A stretch of DNA of 64,000 bases from Symsagittifera roscoffensis (Eukaryota > Xenacoelomorpha > Acoela > Convolutidae), in NCBI RefSeq assembly GCF_963678635.1, contig NC_087070.1, positions 25,230,007-25,294,006 on the forward strand, written 5' to 3'. A program made the position numbers and the translations under genes. The notes below the pieces were generated by a model. That model had not been told where the DNA came from and made no database searches. It saw nothing but the letters and a program-made list of their open reading frames with translations. Shown piece by piece: positions 57,401 through 64,000 of the stretch. How positions within the stretch are numbered: position 1 is the first letter of the stretch; each line of letters opens with the position of its first letter.

Positions 57401-59720
57401 TCATGCGATCAAATATGACTGCTCAAATTCTTAAATTTTTTTTGAAAAAATCACAAGAAACGTCATATCTCGAAAACTGCAAGGATTTGAGCCGTCACAT
57501 TTAGAGGCAAGATTTGCAATCCTTGAGAATACTCTTACAGCACCTAACAACACGTTTAGGGGAAATTTGGTAAATTTTGTTGGAGTTTAAGTTTTCTGGA
57601 ATTTTTTTTAAAAAAAATCACGAAAATCGTCTTCTCTTACACTATAAGGATTTGAGTATTCTTAAATGGAGGCCAAATTCGCAACCTTTTGGGGAATCCT
57701 GACAGCATCCCACTATTGGGCTGCTAATTTTTAACTCGGTGGAATAACCACTGAATTCAAACTGGAAAATCGAAAAAATCTTAACCATTGCAATATGCGA
57801 TATAGCTTAAACATGCGAAAAAATTACGTTGAAAAAGCTTAAACGTGGCGAGATAGTGAAGCCCGATTTTAATTATATAATAGATAGATTAAAGAAATTT
57901 TTTTTCTTCAAAATTTGAAAATCCCAACCCTGTATTTGGGGGCTATCAGAGTACTATCAGGAGTTGAGAGCCTTGCCTCTAATTATGACTGCTCAAATTC
58001 TTGTAGTTTTCGAAATTACGTTTTTTGTAATTTTTCAAAGAATTTTTAAAAAAATAAATTGATTTTTTTTCCAAATTTAAAATTCCTTACCCTGTAGTTG
58101 GATGCTTTCAGTGTACTCTCAGGGGTTGACAAACATGCGATCAAAAATGACTGCTCAAATCCTTAAAATTTTTTCGAAAAAATCACAAAAAACGTCATAT
58201 CTCGAAAACTACAAGGATTTGAGCCGTCACATTTAGAGGCAAGATTTGCAATCCTTGAGAATACTCTTACAGCACCTAACAACACGGTTAGGGGAAGTTT
58301 GGTAAATTTTGTTGGAGTTTAGGTTTTCTGAAAATTTTTTTTAAAAAAAATCACGAAAATCGTCTTCTCTTTACACTATAAGGATTTTAGTATTCTTAAA
58401 TGGAGGCCAAATTCGCAATCTTTTGGGGAATCCTGACAGCATCCCACTATTGGGCTGCTAATTTTCAACTCGGTGGAATAACCACTGAATTCAAACTGGA
58501 AAATCGAAAAAATCTTACCCATTGCAATATGCGATATAGCTTAAACATGCGAAAAAATTACGTTGAAAAAGCTTAAACGAGGAGAGATAGTGAAGCCCGC
58601 ATTTAATTATATAATAGATAGATTAAACGAAATTTTTTTCTTCAAAATTTGAAAATCCCAACCCTGTATTTGGAGGCTATCAGAGTACTCTCAGGAGTTG
58701 AGAGCCTTGCCTCTAATTATGACTGCTCAAATTCTTGTAGTTTTCGATATTACGTTTTTTGTAATTTTTCAAAGAATATTCAAAAAAATTAAATTAACTT
58801 TTTTTTCCAAAATTAAAATTCCTTACCCTGTAGTTGGATGCTTTCAGGGGTTGACAATCATGCGATCAAATATGACTGCTCAAATTCTTAAATTTTTTTT
58901 TGAAAAAATCACAAGAAACGTCATATCTCGAAAACTGCAAGGATTTGAGCCGTCACATTTAGAGGCAAGATTTGCAATCCTTGAGAACACTCTTACAGCA
59001 CCTAACAACAGGGTTATGGGAAGTTTGGTAAATTATGTTGGAATTTAAGTTTTCTGAAAATTTTTGAAAAAAACAGGAAAATCGTCGTATCTCTTACTAT
59101 ACGGATTTGAGTATTCTGAAATGGAGGCCGAATTCGCAACCTTTTGGGGAATCCTGACAGCATCCCACTATTGGTCTGCTAATTTTTAACTCGGTGGAAA
59201 AACCACTGAATTCAAACTGGAAAATCGAAAAAATCTTAACTATTGCAATATGCGATATAGCTTAATTATGCAAAAACAATCACGTTGAAAAAGCTTAAAC
59301 GTGGCGATATAGTGAAGTCCGCATTTAAATATATAATAGATAGATTGACGAAACATTATCTGAGAAATTATTATTATTGGCATAGATTTTTACAATATTT
59401 TTAAGTTGACAAAAACTTACTTTGGTCAAGTAAAACAATTTGGACGATAACTTGCACCTTGGAACTGTCAGACCAATTACTTTCAATGTTTTGAATTTGA
59501 GTAATTCTGGTATGAGAGGACTTTCATCGTAACCCAAAAAGGTGACTTTATAACCCCGATTCAGCAGTGACAGGGCGTGATATTGCATTCTCGGACTTCT
59601 GCCGATATCTCCTTGCACAACGACAACTGCGCACCTTTTACCAGGTGTTCTCAAGCCTCGTACAAAGATAACCACAAAAACCAAGACAAAAATTGAGGTG
59701 GTTAAAATAACCATCATCAT
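45381..59720 (-). CDS. ALG1: ALG1, chitobiosyldiphosphodolichol beta-mannosyltransferase, complete, 5 exons
   Basis: ALG1 (family GT33) adds the first mannose, from GDP-Man, to GlcNAc2-PP-dolichol on the cytosolic face of the ER. Exons 59421-59720, 47203-47420, 46343-46997, 45766-45875 and 45381-45435 give 445 residues, close to the human length of 464. An N-terminal membrane anchor (residues 1-21) is followed by [118 protein letters not shown] and the C-terminal [17 protein letters not shown]. All are family hallmarks. Intron 1 is 12.0 kb of satellite. Intron 3 lacks a GT donor (see separate entry). No inactivating change is seen. Confidence 0.95.
45766..45875 (-). CDS. ALG1: ALG1 exon 4
   Basis: Acceptor ATTCCAAG|GAC; encodes [20 protein letters not shown] and [15 protein letters not shown]. 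Ends in phase 2 at TTTGAG|GTCAGA. Reading on gives a plausible but family-unlike end, so a fifth exon is preferred. Confidence 0.85.
45876..46342 (-). mobile_element. ALG1 intron 3: non-GT intron with terminal inverted repeat (MITE-like)
   Basis: To restore the ALG1 frame (HFE then [10 protein letters not shown]), this 467-bp segment must be removed. It starts GCTGGC in sense and ends CCAAG. The word AGG stands at both junctions, so the exact cut can slide. On the plus strand TGTCCAACAAAT at 45892-45903 and its inverse ATTTGTTGGACA at 46325-46336 lie near the two ends. No in-frame GT donor exists before the stop. A transposon-derived intron is inferred. Confidence 0.6.
46343..46997 (-). CDS. 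ALG1: ALG1 exon 3: GT-B C-terminal (nucleotide-sugar) domain
   Basis: Acceptor TGTTTCAG|C completes a Ser codon. Carries all conserved C-domain blocks up to EVTGLHFE. The donor is not GT: the phase-consistent boundary is TTTGAG|GCTGGC. Confidence 0.93.
47203..47420 (-). CDS. ALG1: ALG1 exon 2
   Basis: Acceptor AATTTTAG|GCA; donor TTAAG|GTCAGT in phase 2. Encodes [20 protein letters not shown] and [13 protein letters not shown]. Confidence 0.93.
47545..48920. repeat. inverted sub-block at the left end of the ALG1 intron satellite
   Basis: Here the units read in the opposite direction to the rest of the array: forward-oriented A/B monomers, then the spacer as 'gcgggcttgactatctcgcc', then 'ggcctccatttaagaatac' and 'gtgacggctcaaatccttg'. 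Orientation flips near 48920. Copies are more diverged than in the main block. Confidence 0.8.
51797..56390. repeat. three near-identical ~1.53-kb super-units inside the array
   Basis: Pairs of units (731 + ~800 bp) repeat with period ~1531 bp at 51797, 53328 and 54860. I noticed only scattered single-base differences among them. Each long unit has an extra ~70-bp duplication starting at 'ataactcggtggaataacca'. Confidence 0.9.
59421..59720 (-). CDS. ALG1: ALG1 exon 1: membrane anchor and first Rossmann strand
   Basis: Starts at ATGATGATG (59720), with an in-frame TAA just upstream. Encodes a hydrophobic anchor, then [20 protein letters not shown]. Ends in phase 0 at AAA|GTAAGT. Confidence 0.93.
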
Positions 59721-60498
59721 TATTTATCTAAAACATTTAAAATAGATTGCACTAATTAATAATTTCGTTTCCTAAAAAACGCAATCTGAAGGTCAGAAGT
59801 ATAGTAGTAATATTAGCAGCCGAATAGGCTTCAGAGCAATTGCTCAAGAGAACTTCACCATTTTACAATCCAGAGTTTATCTCAGTTTGTTGAATATATT
59901 GCAGTTTCCACATCTGAATAAATTCCATGTTCCTTTGTTTACTTCCTTATACATTTTCTTGCAGTAGTTCTGATATATGCTGGTCAGAGTCGCTTTGTTC
60001 GGCCTAAGACTGAAAGTTGGGCAGGCGCGAAAGAGACAGTTGTAGAGATGCTTCGCTCGTCTGTTCTATACATCGATTTTTTGAAGTTTGAAATTCGCCT
60101 CTTCATAATTGTGTAATTTAGCAGGCATCACGAGCCTTTTGATCCACCTTCAAGGCATACTAATTTCAAGCAGGGCTAGCAGTACATCTACTTTCACTAT
60201 AACATCTACCTGACCCAATAACGGTTAACCGGTTTTTGACCTCTTTCGAGTTGATCCATATGTGCTCTGCTACGACCCCTATGCTTGTGATTTTTTTGGG
60301 CCCTTCCGTCATGCGACGGTACGTGCACAAGTTGGATAGGGCTGTACCAACGCTATATAAATACATCGGCAAAAATTTATGAAAAAATAAAGTCGATATT
60401 AATGCATCAAGAGAATTGTCAATTAAAATCTACCCTCCTCGATTATAGCACAGATAGAATTGTCTATGTTGGATGTATTTTTAAGATTTTTGCACCCC
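59721..60498. other. region upstream of ALG1: no gene recognised
   Basis: The ALG1 promoter and leader should lie here (transcription to the left). A 68-residue minus-strand ORF at 60166-60372 has no recognisable feature. Confidence 0.4.
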
Positions 60499-60972
60499 CT
60501 AAGGCAGAGGATTGCTCCTCAAAAGTGCAAAACATATTTTTGTTCTGATAAAGTTTATTGTGTCCGAGTATGATTCGTTCCGTTTCTCGCTTAGTTTCTC
60601 AGCTCGTTTCTGGATGGTTTTTGTAGAGCCTGGAGCTGCTCCTCCGGTACACGCAAAAATTAGTGGAACAAAGCTGCTGTGTTCCTCATCCAGAATTCTT
60701 TGTTGGTATTTTAATGTTTTGACACTCTCATGATATTTGTAGGCGTCAGATATAGTTTTGGGGCAGGATTTAGCATGGGGGTTGAAAATTTTTATATCGA
60801 AAAAGGTTCGGCTGAATCGGCCTCCCCAGAGTCAGTTTGCCTTGATCTCAAGTCGAGCGTCATCTTCAGTAGTGGATGTTTTGTTGTGAAAGCTTTCACC
60901 TTCCAACGACTGAAGTTTCGGCTCTATTTCAATATCATGGCATACTTCGTTCAGGAGTGTCGCAAAGGTATC
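60499..60972 (-). pseudogene. retroelement polyprotein C-terminal domain, one premature stop
   Basis: The minus-strand frame reads LLNEVCHDIEIEPKLQSLEG, TTEDDARLEIKAN, stop, LWGGRFSRTFFDIKIFNPHA, DAYKYHESVKTLKYQQRILD, EEHSSFVPLIFACTGGAAPG and SYSDTINFIRTKICFALLRS. This is the conserved C-terminal block found after the reverse transcriptase in many invertebrate retroelement proteins (pattern 'DDAR.DI...G.W....FFDV.VFNP' and 'YEQR..EVEH..F.PL.F...GG'), which resembles a PD-(D/E)XK nuclease. Only one TGA breaks it, so decay is recent or the copy is a 5'-truncated insert. The matching RT is absent. Confidence 0.65.
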
Positions 60973-61233
60973 TCGATTTTCATTGTCTTGAGTGAGTGTA
61001 TCCAACTTTGGAACAGTGTAGAGAGTGGGTCAGTGTGAACGGTTGTCCACATGGGCATGTATGTGGGGTCTTTGGTGGATGCCATCCATATCTCAGATTT
61101 TATCGAGCTTTCAACTCTGATTTGTTGAGGGAAAAATTGTTTCTTCTTAAAGGTAGCACGCTGAGCCAATTCGATGATCCTTTCTGTTACAATGGATTTA
61201 ATATCGAAGAAATTTTTGCTAAAAAGTAAATTT

Positions 61234-61265
61234 CAAACGTTTTCGCAACTATGTGCATCGTCAGG
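61234..61265 (-). ncRNA. hammerhead-ribozyme-like motif 3' of the intact Penelope-like element
   Basis: The minus strand reads CCTGACGATGCACATAGTTG then CGAAAACGTTTG. CTGACGA, a short GCA/TGC stem-loop and GAAA match the hammerhead core reported for Penelope-like elements. The same motif ends repeat C copies 1 and, degenerate, 2 and 3. Folding was not computed. Confidence 0.45.
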
Positions 61266-61530
61266 ATTTTTACAATAAACTACTCTAAATGACGATAAAA
61301 CATCAATTTACAAATGTTATTTACAATAAATCACATACAATTTGGTTCTAAACCATCATGATAAAAAATTAGCCAATCACAGTTGACCTCTAAATTACTA
61401 TTAAGATTAAAATACTTTTAACCTCTAAAATTAATTAAATATTTTAAAATTAATTTGTCTGGAAGTTTCTGAGTCATAATTTCGATTTAGACATGTACGT
61501 TTTGAATAAAAAACCAAAAATATTTTGGGA

Positions 61531-63855
61531 CTAAATTTTCAGTGTTAACTCCCTGCTCCTAAACTCATCGCGCGTGTTCAAGCCCGGTTTCTCTTTCCTG
61601 ATATGTATTGCCTCTAGTGTTAGCAATTTTGTTTGGTTGTTTGACCTATCTATAATTTCCCAACTAAGATCTGCGCTATTTCCCTCAAGTTGGCATTGCT
61701 GAAGGTGGAGGCCTACCGGTGAGTCTGCTTTCCTATAATCCTCAATTCTAGTGGTCAAATGTCGAACAGTTTGTCCGACATAGGTGGAAGTGCATCCACT
61801 ACATGACAGTTTATAAACCACTCTTGACTTGAGGTCATTAGAAAATGCTGACTTCAGTGATGGTAAACATGATTGTAGTTTTCTTGTGGTGAAAACCACT
61901 TGAACGTTCGTTAATTTTCGTAACCTGTTAGCAAAATATTGGCTCTGGTTACCTCTATATTGCACCATCAGCATTGGGGGCTTTTCATCCTTTGGTGATT
62001 GAACTGACAAACCCCTGTCACTATCCAGGGGCTTGCCTTTACCCTCGATGATCTTGCACAAGGCGTCTGAAGCCACCTTTGCGGACCAATTTTCAGGGTA
62101 CTGATTTGTCAGCCATTGCGCCCTATTAGTTTCCATAGCCTTATCAAATTGCTCCCAGCTAGATGTACTCCTAAAAACCCTGTGTACAGTGCCTTGGATA
62201 ACACTACGCTTATACTGAGTTGGGGCGCAGCTTCTATAGTTCAGTATAGTCCCTGTATCTGTTGGTTTTTGATACCAACTGCAAGTTACACGCCTATCCT
62301 GCGATATATTTATGTTCAAATCCAGGAACGGCAAATTCCCCTCCGAATTAGTTTTCTCTAGAGTGAACTGCAAATTTGGATGAAGAGAATTGGCGGCATC
62401 GAGAAGACAACTCGGCTCCCCTCTGACTGTTCTAACAATGTCATCCACATACCTGAGGAGAAATTTCACCTGGGGAGTATCCTTCTCCTTGTTCTTAGCT
62501 CGGCAGCAGCTTTCACAGTACCAGACTATCTCGGTTATTGATGCGTATACGTCATCGGATATTTTTCCGCATTTTAGATGATACCAGTTTCGGCAACTCT
62601 CGCATTCAACCCCCTTTGATCTATATGTGACTTTCCTGCTGCAACATGGGCACAAGCCGTTTTTGTCATTAATTTGCTGTACCCCCGTTCCCACCGGTAT
62701 TTGTTGTCGTAGAGCAAATTCGTATTCTTTCAGCCATAAGTTTGCCAGAATTACAGCGAGGGACGCTCCCATTGCTAAACCATCAACTTGTACATACCAT
62801 GAATCATTACACTTGAAATATACTTTGCTGACCGCCATATTCAAAAGCCTTTTCATGGTTGCTCTTTGAATTTCAGGAGGAGACTCCTGGCTGTACAGCT
62901 TCTGTAAAGCAATTTCAATTGCCTCCTTCAGGGGAACGTTGGTGTACAAACTTTTCACATCAAGAGATATTATGGTTTCATCCGGATCTAGAGCAATGTT
63001 TTCTATTTTTTCTCTAGCCTCTTTAGTATTGGTTTCTATATTTGCTCCATCGATGTTGTCAAAAAACTTCGCAAGCATTTTGTTAAGATTCTCATACGAG
63101 CTGCCGGGAAGTGATAGTACAGGTCGTAGGGGTGTCTCATCCTTGTGTACCTTAGCTAAACCGTACAAACGGGCGGGTTGCCCCCCTGTTGATCGTATCT
63201 TAGAATATAACTGATCACTTATCTCGTCTCTTTTGTTCATGGCTAGTAACTCTTTGTTAAGTTCTTTCTCAATTTTCAGTATCACCTCATCAGTGGTTGC
63301 ATCTTTTTTCACAAACTGAGCAGATTGCAACAAGGATTCCAGCTTTGATTCATATGTTTGTTTCCTCATTATGCAAAAACCAACCCCCTTATCAAAAGGC
63401 ACAGCCAGCAACCCATTATCTTTGAGATATTTCCTCGTTTTTTCAACGGCTTTGTCTCTTGGGGTTTGCCGTACGTTTTTTGCATATGCCTTTGCCGCGG
63501 CTTCTATTTCACATAACGTTTCACCAGATGTTTTTTGATTTTTCAATTGTGAGAGGAAAATGTCGATATCCGCCAAAAAATGTGTTTCGTTAAATTTGTC
63601 TCTACTTGGATGCTTGGGGCCCATTGATAGCACTTCATATACCCAATCAGGCAGTTCAATATTATCAAGTACCCTAACTGATCGCTCATTTCTCCCCCCA
63701 AGAGGTTTATCTTGTCTCTCGGACAGTTTTTCTAACTTTTTTCTATGGTTTTCTGATGTTGTCTTTAAGCTTGCCTCAACTTGCCGCCTCACGAATCGGA
63801 AAAATATCGGAAACGGATTTAATATCAGTTTTTTTTCTGATGAGCAATTTTCCAT
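61531..63855 (-). CDS. Penelope-like retroelement: reverse transcriptase + GIY-YIG endonuclease, intact, with inserted PHD-type finger
   Basis: A 774-residue ORF with a real ATG and no breaks. Penelope-like elements copy themselves by target-primed reverse transcription. Order: N-terminal region; YGLAKVHK (231-238); RT motif A SLDVKSLYTNVP (297-308); motif B DGLAMGASLAVILANLWL (358-375); an inserted zinc finger (about 400-452); motif C YVDD (469-472); linker; and a C-terminal GIY-YIG domain with VYKLSCSGCTSTYVGQTVR (680-698), Arg703 and Glu748 in LEAIHIRKEKPGLN. Catalytic Asp299, Asp471 and Asp472 are present. A potentially active copy by sequence. It lies in reverse orientation upstream of ALG1. 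Confidence 0.96.
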   Translation of the reverse strand: MENCSSEKKLILNPFPIFFRFVRRQVEASLKTTSENHRKKLEKLSERQDKPLGGRNERSVRVLDNIELPDWVYEVLSMGPKHPSRDKFNETHFLADIDIFLSQLKNQKTSGETLCEIEAAAKAYAKNVRQTPRDKAVEKTRKYLKDNGLLAVPFDKGVGFCIMRKQTYESKLESLLQSAQFVKKDATTDEVILKIEKELNKELLAMNKRDEISDQLYSKIRSTGGQPARLYGLAKVHKDETPLRPVLSLPGSSYENLNKMLAKFFDNIDGANIETNTKEAREKIENIALDPDETIISLDVKSLYTNVPLKEAIEIALQKLYSQESPPEIQRATMKRLLNMAVSKVYFKCNDSWYVQVDGLAMGASLAVILANLWLKEYEFALRQQIPVGTGVQQINDKNGLCPCCSRKVTYRSKGVECESCRNWYHLKCGKISDDVYASITEIVWYCESCCRAKNKEKDTPQVKFLLRYVDDIVRTVRGEPSCLLDAANSLHPNLQFTLEKTNSEGNLPFLDLNINISQDRRVTCSWYQKPTDTGTILNYRSCAPTQYKRSVIQGTVHRVFRSTSSWEQFDKAMETNRAQWLTNQYPENWSAKVASDALCKIIEGKGKPLDSDRGLSVQSPKDEKPPMLMVQYRGNQSQYFANRLRKLTNVQVVFTTRKLQSCLPSLKSAFSNDLKSRVVYKLSCSGCTSTYVGQTVRHLTTRIEDYRKADSPVGLHLQQCQLEGNSADLSWEIIDRSNNQTKLLTLEAIHIRKEKPGLNTRDEFRSRELTLKI
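62506..62652 (-). other. PHD-type C4HC3 zinc finger inserted between RT motifs B and C
   Basis: Residues 402-450 of the retroelement ORF: C402-x2-C405, C418-x2-C421, H426-x2-C429, C447-x2-C450, with Trp445 two residues before the last Cys pair as in PHD fingers (VECESCRNWYHLKCGKISDD, VWYCESC). PHD fingers usually read histone H3 tails. A damaged version is present at the same place in the copy at 39840-40010, so the insertion belongs to the family. Confidence 0.85.
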
Positions 63856-64000
63856 AATTTTTGGCCCTTTTTTGAGAGTGTGATGTAATGTCTCTCAGTT
63901 TTGATATTTCTATTTATCAGAATTTGTTCCGTTTCAGCTATTTCTGGATCACTGGTTTCTAACGGATTACAAATGGCTTGTGACCACTCATAAGTTCTGG
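63825..64000 (-). CDS. upstream ORF of the Penelope-like element, partial (cut by right edge)
   Basis: An open frame enters from the right edge and runs 57 codons (RTYEWSQAICNPLETSDPEI..., ITLSKKGQKLWKIAHQKKN) to a TGA at 63825-63827. It overlaps the start of the RT ORF by 31 bases in another frame. The overlap suggests either a separate ORF1 with reinitiation or a frameshifted N-terminal extension. No domain is recognised. Confidence 0.55.
   Translation of the reverse strand, partial: RTYEWSQAICNPLETSDPEIAETEQILINRNIKTERHYITLSKKGQKLWKIAHQKKN

Larger units (their letters stand above)
47545..59345. repeat. satellite array filling ALG1 intron 1; ~731-bp higher-order units
   Basis: The marker 'gatagtgaagcccgcattt' occurs 14 times in direct orientation: 49603, 50334, 51066, 51797, 52596, 53328, 54129, 54860, 55661, 56390, 57112, 57849, 58585 and 59307 (approximate). 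It occurs once inverted near 48565. Spacing is 722-737 bp, or about 800 bp where a ~70-bp internal duplication is present. Each unit has two monomers in reverse ('gagccttgcctctaattatg', 'gttgacaatcatgcgatca'), two forward ('gagccgtcacatttagaggc', 'tggaggccaaattcgcaacc') and a spacer ('gcgatatagcttaaacatgc'). Short ORFs repeated through the array are not genes. Confidence 0.97.

Noticed and set aside
47545-59345. CRISPR-like array
   Set aside because: Units are ~731 bp with no short constant repeat/unique spacer pattern, and the context is an animal gene intron.
60730-61038. 102-residue plus-strand ORF
   Set aside because: The opposite strand carries a conserved retroelement domain; the plus-strand frame has none.
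62116-63214. Several plus-strand ORFs
   Set aside because: Antisense shadows of the intact Penelope-like ORF.

Overview
The window is nuclear DNA from an animal. It is AT-rich, its genes are split by GT-AG introns, and it is crowded with repeats and transposable elements. The lineage cannot be fixed from sequence alone. An invertebrate is likely, because a Penelope-like retroelement, a Mutator-like transposase relic and a hAT MITE occur together. A MITE-like intron lacking GT in ALG1 would suit a tunicate or larvacean, but that is only a guess.

Three host genes can be assembled exon by exon, all on the minus strand. (1) 1-7612 is the 5' part of an extended synaptotagmin, with a membrane hairpin and an SMP domain (6 exons, running off the left edge). 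(2) 22496-35540 is a six-exon gene for a disordered, basic, Ser/Pro-rich protein of about 668 residues that I do not recognise. (3) 45381-59720 is a complete five-exon ALG1, the first mannosyltransferase of dolichol-linked N-glycan assembly (445 residues). A short ubiquitin-specific-protease N-terminus lies antisense inside an intron of gene 2.

Most of the rest is repeats. Left part: a satellite field in the E-Syt intron, an 812-bp tandem duplication, an ~85-bp degenerate satellite (8.65-11.85 kb), a Mutator-like transposase pseudogene flanked by iterated 15-17-bp motifs, and a ~690-bp palindrome (17.7-18.4 kb). Middle: a family of non-autonomous elements with a hairpin at each end and tRNA-like blocks, repeatedly inserted in introns of gene 2; a foldback element; TTTA-rich ~300-bp repeats; and a hAT MITE with a perfect 8-bp target duplication. 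At 36.4-43.3 kb lies a mosaic of decayed Penelope-like copies. Intron 1 of ALG1 (12.0 kb) is almost entirely a satellite array built of ~731-bp higher-order units, each an inverted arrangement of monomers. The right end carries an intact Penelope-like reverse transcriptase/GIY-YIG ORF with a PHD-type zinc finger inserted inside the reverse transcriptase domain.

The host genes are not functionally linked as far as can be seen. The items I find most worth pursuing are the PHD finger inside the retroelement polymerase, the ALG1 intron 3 that lacks a GT donor and carries a terminal inverted repeat, and the satellite family that abuts the splice donors of two unrelated genes.
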